From Actinomycetota bacterium (GTDB taxonomy: Bacteria; Actinomycetota; Actinomycetes; Streptosporangiales; Streptosporangiaceae), in the NCBI GenBank assembly GCA_003242605.1, contig QGUZ01000330.1, forward strand, positions 1 to 5,436: a DNA stretch of 5,436 bases, written 5' to 3'. The position numbers and the translations under genes were made by a program. The notes under the pieces were generated by a model. That model saw nothing but the letters and a program-made list of their open reading frames with translations, did no database searches and was not told the origin of the DNA. Below are positions 1-4,673 of the stretch, piece by piece. Numbering within the stretch: position 1 is the stretch's first letter; every line of letters begins with the position of its first letter.

Positions 1-118
1 GGGGGACGGGGGGGGGGGCCGGGGGCGGGGGGGGGCGCGGGGCCCGCCGGGGGGGCCCCGCGGCGGCGGGGGTGGGGGGGGGGGGGGTCGGGGGGGGGCG
101 GCCGGGGGCCCCGGCTGC
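1..118. other. Degenerate G-rich contig end
   Basis: This stretch is nearly all G with a few C and only isolated A or T, including a G run of more than ten bases around 74-87. It is unlike the ordinary coding composition that begins near 120. No stop codon exists in any minus-strand frame here because the needed TTA, CTA and TCA triplets are absent, so the permease frame stays open artificially and would encode a run of prolines. I read it as low-quality or miscalled sequence at an assembly end. A real G-quadruplex-forming tract is the alternative and seems less likely, since the other end of the window shows the same kind of degeneration. Confidence 0.75.
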
Positions 119-1053
119 CCCTGGCGGGCGCCGAGCGACAGGCCCGCCCGCCAGTAGCGCTGCAGGCTGAGGAACGCGATGATCAGCGGGATGATCGTCA
201 GCAGCGAGGACGTGATCACGAGATTCTGGATGAGCGCCCCGGCCCCGGCCTGCGAGCCGAGCTTGTTCCACTGGTTGATGCCGACGGTCAGCGGATACCA
301 GTCGGGGTCCTTCAGCATGATCAGCGGCAGGAAGTAGTTGTTCCAGATCGACACGAAGGAGAACAGCAGGACCGTCACGCTCGCCGGGGCGAGCAGCGGG
401 AGCGCGATCCGGAAGAAGGTGCGGAACTCCCCGGCGCCGTCGATCTTCGCCGCCTCCAGCAGCCCGGTCGGCACGGCCTCGGCGGCGAACACCCACATCA
501 GGTACAGCCCGAACGGGTTGAGGAAGGACGGGATGAGGATCGCCCACGGGGTGTTGGTGAGGCCGAGCTTGGCGAACAGCAGGAACTGCGGGATCGCCAG
601 GGCGATGCCGGGGACCGAGATCGAGCCGAGGATGACGAAGAGGAAGACCCGCTTGCCGCGGAAGTCGAGCTTCGCCAGCGCGTACCCGCCCAGGGCGGCG
701 AGGAACGTCGACACGGTGGCGCCCACGACGACGTAGAGCACGGTGTTGGACAGCCACCGGGCGTAGATGCCGTCCTGGTAGGTGAACACCTCGACGATGT
801 TGTCCCACAGCGCGAACCTGCTGCCGGGGGCGAGCCCGAACGTCGACACGAAGTCGGCCTGCGTCTTGGTGGAGTTGATCACCAGCCACACCAGCGGCAG
901 CAGGCAGTACAGGGTGAACAGGCCGGTCAGCACGGTGAGGGTGACGCTCTTGCGCGGGTTGCCCACCGTGTGCAGCCGCGGGCCGCGGCCGGTACGGCGG
1001 GCCGGCGCGGCGGCCGTGCCGGACCCGGCGCGCAGGCTACCGATCGAGTGCAT
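1..1053 (-). CDS. Carbohydrate ABC transporter permease, MalG type (3' end unresolved)
   Basis: Inner-membrane permease of a binding-protein-dependent sugar importer (MalG/LacG type, CUT1 class). Reading from the ATG at 1053, a basic N-terminal tail of about 35 residues precedes a first membrane helix (about 37-59). Further helices lie near 101-124, 136-160, 168-192, 225-245 and 275-297, giving the expected six. The EAA loop that docks on the ATPase is at residues 200-221 (EAAKIDGAGEFRTFFRIALP). The protein reaches the family's usual C-terminal pattern, SLQRYWRAGLSLGA, at about residue 309; members normally stop within a few residues of this. Here the sequence turns into the degenerate G tract instead, so the native stop, expected around 105-125, is lost and the open frame to position 1 is artificial. 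The start overlaps the upstream permease gene by 17 nt and has GAGGG 7 nt before it (1061-1065), which suggests coupled translation. Transported sugar unknown. Confidence 0.93.
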   Translation of the reverse strand, partial: MHSIGSLRAGSGTAAAPARRTGRGPRLHTVGNPRKSVTLTVLTGLFTLYCLLPLVWLVINSTKTQADFVSTFGLAPGSRFALWDNIVEVFTYQDGIYARWLSNTVLYVVVGATVSTFLAALGGYALAKLDFRGKRVFLFVILGSISVPGIALAIPQFLLFAKLGLTNTPWAILIPSFLNPFGLYLMWVFAAEAVPTGLLEAAKIDGAGEFRTFFRIALPLLAPASVTVLLFSFVSIWNNYFLPLIMLKDPDWYPLTVGINQWNKLGSQAGAGALIQNLVITSSLLTIIPLIIAFLSLQRYWRAGLSLGARQGQPGPPAAPPRPPPPPPPPPRGPPGGPRAPPRPRPPPPSP

Positions 1054-1984
1054 TCCTCAACCCTCTGATCTGGACGGCGTAGGCGATGGCGATCGTGATC
1101 ACGGCCATGACGAGCGCGAGCGCGGCCGCGTAGCCCTGCTGGGACCCGGTGAAGGCCAGGTGGTACGCGTACAGGTTCGGCGTGTAGTGGGTGGTGATGC
1201 CGCTGTTCGCGACCATCGACTGCAGGATCTGCGGCTCGTTGAACATCTGGAAGGTGCCGATGATCGAGAAGATGATCGTGACGACGAGGGTGCCGCGCAG
1301 CGCGGGCAGCTTGATCCAGCGGATGATCTGGAACTCGTTCGCCCCGTCGATCGCGGCCGCCTCGTACAGCTCGCGCGGGACGGCCTTGAGCGCCGAGTAG
1401 AAGATGAGCATGTTGAACCCGGTGAACGCCCAGGTCACCATCACGCCGATGGAGATGAGCGTGGTGTCCGGGGTGAACGGGTCGATGCTCGTGCCCAGCG
1501 CCCGGTTGAGGCTGCCGAACAGGCCGTACTTGACGCCGAGCATGAAGCCCCACATGAGGGTGGACACGATCGCCGGCACCGCGTAGGGCAGGAAGATCGT
1601 CACCCGCATGAACTTGGCGCCGTGGACGCGCATGGAGTCGAGCGCGAGCGCGACCGCCATGGCGAAGAACAGCATGATCGGCACCTGGATCAGGGTGAAC
1701 CGGACGACGCGCCCCACCCCCTCCCAGAACTGCGGGTCCTGCAACAGCTTCGTGTAGTTGGCGAGGCCGACGAAGGTGTCGCCGCCGAGCAGCCGCTGCT
1801 GGAAGAGGCTGAGGTAGGCGGCGTACAGGATCGGGACGATGAACACGAGCGCGAACAGCGTCCCGAACGGGGCGATGAACGCGTACCCGGCCCACGATCG
1901 CCGCCGCTTCGGTGTCGGGTCCCGCGTCGCGCCCGCCGTGGGTTCGGCCGTGGGGGTGGTGTCGATCCGGCTCGCCACGTCCAT
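1037..1984 (-). CDS. Carbohydrate ABC transporter permease, MalF type
   Basis: First permease of the importer, 315 residues, usual length for MalF/LacF-type (CUT1) subunits without a long periplasmic insert. A Thr/Pro/Ala-rich cytoplasmic tail ending in KRRR (26-29) leads into helix 1 (about 33-57). Other helices lie near 97-116, 125-150, 176-196, 231-250 and 284-305. The EAA loop is at 208-229 (EAAAIDGANEFQIIRWIKLP), with the conserved Gly at 214. The frame is open for 43 codons further upstream, but that stretch is Arg/Gly/Ala-rich and unlike the family. The ATG at 1984 (MDVASRID) has GGAGG 9 nt before it, so I chose this start. The TAG stop at 1037-1039 lies inside the next permease gene. 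It pairs with that permease as the membrane channel and with the lipoprotein at 2125-3444. No ATPase is encoded nearby. A 140-nt gap separates it from the lipoprotein gene. Confidence 0.95.
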   Translation of the reverse strand: MDVASRIDTTPTAEPTAGATRDPTPKRRRSWAGYAFIAPFGTLFALVFIVPILYAAYLSLFQQRLLGGDTFVGLANYTKLLQDPQFWEGVGRVVRFTLIQVPIMLFFAMAVALALDSMRVHGAKFMRVTIFLPYAVPAIVSTLMWGFMLGVKYGLFGSLNRALGTSIDPFTPDTTLISIGVMVTWAFTGFNMLIFYSALKAVPRELYEAAAIDGANEFQIIRWIKLPALRGTLVVTIIFSIIGTFQMFNEPQILQSMVANSGITTHYTPNLYAYHLAFTGSQQGYAAALALVMAVITIAIAYAVQIRGLRNALDR

Positions 1985-1993
1985 GGTGTCCTT

Positions 1994-1998
1994 CCTCC
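1994..1998 (-). promoter_or_regulatory. Ribosome binding site deciding the MalF-type permease start
   Basis: GGAGG on the minus strand, followed by a 9-nt spacer and ATG at 1984. No comparable site sits before the upstream in-frame candidates, and protein similarity begins only after this ATG. Confidence 0.75.
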
Positions 1999-2049
1999 GC
2001 GGTCCGGTGGTCTGCTCCCGTCCGTTCCCGGCGCCGGACCCGGCGCGCG

Positions 2050-2066
2050 CACGGGGCGTGCCCGTG
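2050..2066 (-). other. Stem-loop between lipoprotein and permease genes
   Basis: Perfect 6-bp inverted repeat CACGGG/CCCGTG with a 5-nt loop, in the 140-nt gap between the lipoprotein stop and the first permease start. There is no T tract after it, so it is not a classic intrinsic terminator. Within one operon such a hairpin could protect the upstream message from 3' decay and give the binding protein more transcript than the permeases. That is inference. In DNA this rich in GC, a 6-bp stem can occur by chance. Confidence 0.35.
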
Positions 2067-2124
2067 GCGTCCGCGGTACGGCCGCCGCACGCGCGCCGGG
2101 CGGCGTGGGGCACCGGTCGGGCGC

Positions 2125-3444
2125 CTAGCTCACCTCAAAGCCCTGCTCGTTGCCGTACTGGACGGAGCGCTGCCGCCACTGCTCGAGGATCTCGGCGAGC
2201 GACCCCTTGCCCGAGGTGTAGTACGGGCTCGCGATGTCCTCGTAGATCGTGCGCTGCCACTCGAAGAACGGCGTGTACTGCCAGCCGCTCCCGACGATCT
2301 CCGAGGCCTCGGCGAGCACGGCGCCGGTCTTCTGGTCGCCGAAGTACTCGTTGGCCTTGCCGCGGAACTCCTCGCTCTGCAGCACCGAGAGGTTCGGCAC
2401 GAACGCCCCGGCCTCGACGCGGGCCTGCACGCCCTCGCCGTGCGTGAAGTACTCGAGGAACTTGAAGGCGGCCTCCTTGTTCTGCGCCGCCTCCGGGATG
2501 CCGAACGCGCTGCCGCCGTTCTCCGAGCCGACCTTCTCGCCCTCGTTCCACTGCGGCATGAGCGCGACCCGGAAGTCACCGGCGGCCTTCGGCGCCCGCT
2601 CCGGCAGGGTCGCGGTGAGCCAGCCGCCCATGATCTGGCTGGCGAGCGTGCCGTCGTTGAGCGCCCGGTTCCACTCGTCGGACCAGCCGCGGATCTTGGT
2701 GTTGACGAGGCCCTCGTCGAGCATCTTCTGCCAGAAGGCGATCGCCCGCTGCGAGCCCTCGTCGGAGAAGTCGATCCGCACCTTGGTGCCGTCCACCTTG
2801 AACGGCCGGCCACCCGCCTGCCAGATCAGCGAGAGCAGGAAGAACGGGTCGCCGGTGTCCTGGGCGATGTAGTAGTTGTCGCCGAGCGCGCGGATCTTCT
2901 TCGCCGCCTCGTAGTACTCGTCCCACGTGGCCGGAGGCTCGTCGATGCCGGCCTTCTTGAACGTGGCCGAGTTGTAGAACATGGCCGAGGGGCCGTAGTC
3001 GGACGGCAGCGCGTACACCTTGCCGCCCACGGTCACGTGCTCCCACGCGGCCTTGACGTAGTCGTCCTTGAACCGCTCGGCGCCGAACTGCCCGAGGTCG
3101 GCCAGCTTGCCGGGGATGGCGAAGTAGGGCACGGCGAAGTACTCGAACATCACCAGGTCGGGGATGCCGGAGCCGGCCTGGATGGCGTTGTCGAGCGCCT
3201 GGTACTCGTCCTGGGACGAGCCCGCGTTGACGACCTCGACCTTGATGTTCGGGTTGGCGGCCTCGAACCCGGGGACGGCCTTCTCCACGGTGCCGTCCCA
3301 GCTCCACACGGTGATCTTCACCGGGCCGCCGTCGCCGCCACCACCGCTGCCACCGCCGTCGCCGCCGCCACCGCCGCAGGCGGCCAGAGCGAGCATCGAC
3401 ACGAGCGCCGCGGACAGGATTTTCGCCTTCTGGGAGAGCCGCAC
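2125..3444 (-). CDS. Extracellular sugar-binding lipoprotein of ABC importer
   Basis: Family 1 solute-binding protein (COG1653 / MalE-like), 439 residues from the GTG at 3444. It begins with a lipoprotein signal: RLSQKAK charged region, hydrophobic core ILSAALVSMLALA, and lipobox LAAC with the lipidated Cys at residue 23. A Gly/Asp/Ser linker (24-40) then tethers the domain to the membrane. The mature fold opens with ITVWSWDGTVEKAVPGFEAA, followed by NPNIKVEVVN and GSGIPDLVMFEYFAVPYFA, a typical first-lobe pattern. Many aromatic residues (WSW near 47-49, repeated Trp and Tyr in the C-terminal half) fit sugar stacking. The start was moved in from an in-frame ATG at 3507, because that ATG lies in the -10 element and the GTG has GAGGAG 6 nt ahead and starts the signal peptide exactly. 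It leads the operon and likely provides specificity. Ligand not determinable; xylo-, cello- or other oligosaccharides are all possible. Confidence 0.95.
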   Translation of the reverse strand: MRLSQKAKILSAALVSMLALAACGGGGGDGGGSGGGGDGGPVKITVWSWDGTVEKAVPGFEAANPNIKVEVVNAGSSQDEYQALDNAIQAGSGIPDLVMFEYFAVPYFAIPGKLADLGQFGAERFKDDYVKAAWEHVTVGGKVYALPSDYGPSAMFYNSATFKKAGIDEPPATWDEYYEAAKKIRALGDNYYIAQDTGDPFFLLSLIWQAGGRPFKVDGTKVRIDFSDEGSQRAIAFWQKMLDEGLVNTKIRGWSDEWNRALNDGTLASQIMGGWLTATLPERAPKAAGDFRVALMPQWNEGEKVGSENGGSAFGIPEAAQNKEAAFKFLEYFTHGEGVQARVEAGAFVPNLSVLQSEEFRGKANEYFGDQKTGAVLAEASEIVGSGWQYTPFFEWQRTIYEDIASPYYTSGKGSLAEILEQWRQRSVQYGNEQGFEVS

Positions 3445-3450
3445 GAGCCT

Positions 3451-3456
3451 CTCCTC
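3451..3456 (-). promoter_or_regulatory. Ribosome binding site of the lipoprotein gene
   Basis: GAGGAG on the minus strand, 6 nt before the GTG at 3442-3444. Its spacing, and the fact that a textbook lipoprotein signal peptide starts right after it, fix the translation start here instead of 63 nt further upstream. Confidence 0.8.
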
Positions 3457-3463
3457 TCGCCTG

Positions 3464-3484
3464 GTTACGAAAGTGTTTCGCAAC
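3464..3484. promoter_or_regulatory. Putative LacI-family operator O1 (importer side)
   Basis: Inverted repeat GTTnCGAAA-GTG-TTTCGnAAC: a 5-bp perfect core (3468-3472 with 3476-3480) around a 3-nt centre, one mismatch, then three more matching pairs. It shares the pattern CGAAAnnGTTTCG with O2 in the same orientation. It lies between the predicted importer promoter and the lipoprotein start codon, roughly 13 to 33 nt past the predicted transcription start. Bound repressor could therefore block elongation or join a loop with O2. The divergent LacI-type regulator is the obvious binder. Binding itself is inferred. Confidence 0.7.
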
Positions 3485-3503
3485 TTGTTCGGGGTGTGGT
3501 GTG

Positions 3504-3532
3504 ACATTAAGGTGCCGGTAACGCCGTGTCAA
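3504..3532 (-). promoter_or_regulatory. Housekeeping-sigma promoter of the importer operon
   Basis: Minus-strand TTGACA (3532-3527), a 17-nt spacer, and TAATGT (3509-3504). The -35 box is a perfect consensus and the -10 fits the TAnnnT pattern of vegetative (HrdB-type) actinobacterial promoters. Transcription should start near 3497, leaving a leader of about 53 nt that contains O1 and the ribosome binding site. An in-frame ATG at 3505-3507 lies within the -10 box and so cannot be on this transcript. Confidence 0.75.
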
Positions 3533-3562
3533 TGGGGTCGTTACAAGGAACTTGTTGCGGTT

Positions 3563-3591
3563 TCGGCACGGGAAAGGAGGCGTGCTAACTT
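3563..3591 (+). promoter_or_regulatory. Possible promoter of the LacI-family gene
   Basis: TCGGCA (3563-3568, 4 of 6 matches to TTGACA), a 17-nt spacer, and TAACTT (3586-3591). Transcription would start near 3598, at the centre of operator O2, which is the layout expected for autorepression. The -35 is weak, so confidence is moderate. The -35 boxes of this promoter and the importer promoter are about 30 bp apart, back to back. Confidence 0.45.
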
Positions 3592-3607
3592 CGAAAAAGT
3601 TTCGAAG
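3589..3607. promoter_or_regulatory. Putative LacI-family operator O2 (repressor side)
   Basis: Perfect inverted repeat CTTCGAAA-AAG-TTTCGAAG, 8-bp arms and a 3-nt centre, immediately before the ribosome binding site of the regulator gene. Its core matches O1 as CGAAAnnGTTTCG. The centres of the two sites are 124 bp apart, close to 12 helical turns, so one tetramer or two dimers could hold both. It overlaps the predicted -10 and start site of the regulator gene, which points to negative autoregulation. From memory, similar GAAA/TTTC palindromes occur upstream of xylan and xyloside genes in streptomycetes. This is only a hint about the ligand. Confidence 0.82.
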
Positions 3608-3624
3608 CCCGGAAAGGAGCCTGG

Positions 3625-4668
3625 ATGCCACGGCGAGGTCGTTCCGAGCGGGTCACCCTGGCCGATGTCGCGCGGCTGGCCGGGGTGTCGACGACGACCG
3701 CCTCGAAGGTCCTCAACGGCCGCAGCGACGTGGGGGCGCGCACCCGCGAGCGGGTCCTTGAGGTCATGGCCGAGCTCGGCTACCGCCCGACGACGGCGCG
3801 ACACCAGAAGACCCGGGAGCGCGCGATCCTCACCGTGCTCGACTTCGTCGAGTCGCGGTACGCGGGGACCGTGCTCCAGGGCATCCTCGTGGCCGCGAAC
3901 GCCGCGCAGGCCGAGCTGCTGCTGCACCTGCCGCCGGAGAAGCCGGCGGCCGTCAGCCGGCAGGCGGCGCGCACCTGGCTGGAGCAGCGGCGGGAGTCCG
4001 GCGTCGTCGGCGTGATCGTGCTCGCCGCGGCCATGCCCGACCCGGTGCTGCTCGCCGCGGAGGACGTGGAGATGCCGGTGGTGGCGATCGACCCGATCGA
4101 CACCACCGAGTCCCGTGTGGTGAGCATCGGCTCGACCAACTGGGCGGGCGGCCGCTCGGCGACCGAGCACCTCATCAAGCTCGGCCACCGCAGGATCGCC
4201 TGGATCGGCGGCCCGCTCGGCTCGGCCCCGTCGGTGGAACGGTTCCACGGCTACCAGGCCGCGCTCCACTCCGCCGGGATCGAGGCGGACCGCTCGCTCG
4301 TCCGCCACGAGGCGTTCTCCTTCGACGCCGGGTTCCGGCACGCCCTCGACCTGCTCTCCCGCGACGACCGGCCGACCGGGATCGTCGCGGGCAACGACGA
4401 GATCGCCCTCGGCGTGCTCGCCGCGGCCGGGCGGCTCGGCATCGCCGTGCCGCGCGAGCTGTCGGTCACCGGGTTCGACGACACGCCGCAGACCGAGTGG
4501 ACCACGCCCCGGCTCACCTCGGTGCGGCAGCCGCTCGCCGGGATGGGCCGGATGGCGGTGGAGACCGTGCTCGCCATGGCGGACGGCGTGCAGCCCGCCT
4601 CCCGGCACCTGCAGCTCGCCACCACGCTGAGCGTGCGCGACTCGACCGGCCCCGCGCCCGCGCCCTGA
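3625..4668 (+). CDS. LacI-family transcriptional repressor of the sugar importer
   Basis: 347 residues, the normal length for LacI/GalR proteins. The N-terminal helix-turn-helix is at about 10-33 (VTLADVARLAGVSTTTASKV, then LNGR), followed by the third helix and the LGYRP signature (51-55). The ligand-binding core then carries family landmarks: VVAIDPID (152-159), ERFHGYQAAL (205-214), GNDEIALGV (256-264), VTGFDD (281-286) and TTPRLTSVRQP (293-303). The start has AGGAG 5 nt upstream (3615-3619). The hinge reads PTTARHQKTRER where most members have a form like PNALARSLRTGR. It appears one residue shorter, and Gln61 seems to stand in the place of the leucine that normally wedges into the operator centre. 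It presumably binds O1 and O2 and is released by an imported sugar or its breakdown product; which one is unknown. It ends 2 bp from the convergent desaturase gene. Confidence 0.95.
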   Translation: MPRRGRSERVTLADVARLAGVSTTTASKVLNGRSDVGARTRERVLEVMAELGYRPTTARHQKTRERAILTVLDFVESRYAGTVLQGILVAANAAQAELLLHLPPEKPAAVSRQAARTWLEQRRESGVVGVIVLAAAMPDPVLLAAEDVEMPVVAIDPIDTTESRVVSIGSTNWAGGRSATEHLIKLGHRRIAWIGGPLGSAPSVERFHGYQAALHSAGIEADRSLVRHEAFSFDAGFRHALDLLSRDDRPTGIVAGNDEIALGVLAAAGRLGIAVPRELSVTGFDDTPQTEWTTPRLTSVRQPLAGMGRMAVETVLAMADGVQPASRHLQLATTLSVRDSTGPAPAP

Positions 4669-4673
4669 CGTCA
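4666..4673. other. Palindrome holding both convergent stop codons
   Basis: TGACGTCA is a perfect 8-bp palindrome. Its left three bases are the TGA of the repressor gene and its right three are, on the other strand, the TGA of the desaturase gene, leaving only CG between them. There is no room for an intrinsic terminator between the genes, so each transcript must run into the other gene or end by a factor-dependent route. Confidence 0.85.

Noticed and set aside
1..118. G-quadruplex or telomere-like element at the left end
   Set aside because: The G tracts are irregular, the right end shows matching degeneration inside a gene, and the two ends do not align as terminal repeats; poor sequence is the simpler reading.
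2021..2104. Other GC palindromes in the lipoprotein-permease gap (for example CCGGCGCCGG at 2028-2037 and GCCGCC/GGCGGC at 2081-2104)
   Set aside because: Short all-GC palindromes are frequent at this base composition; only the tight 6-bp stem with a 5-nt loop seemed worth listing.
782..2128. Plus-strand open frame of 448 codons opposite the permeases
   Set aside because: Antisense to two well-supported permeases, with charged repetitive composition typical of a shadow frame.
3325..3375. Triplet repeat (GCC/ACC-type on the plus strand) as a possible unstable repeat
   Set aside because: It encodes the Gly/Asp/Ser linker right after the lipobox cysteine, a normal feature of actinobacterial binding lipoproteins.
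1912..3504. Long plus-strand open frame of 530 codons opposite the lipoprotein gene
   Set aside because: It is antisense to a clear sugar-binding protein, its product is a monotonous Arg/Glu/Val/Leu/Gly/Asp mix with no motif, and such frames stay open by default in very GC-rich DNA.
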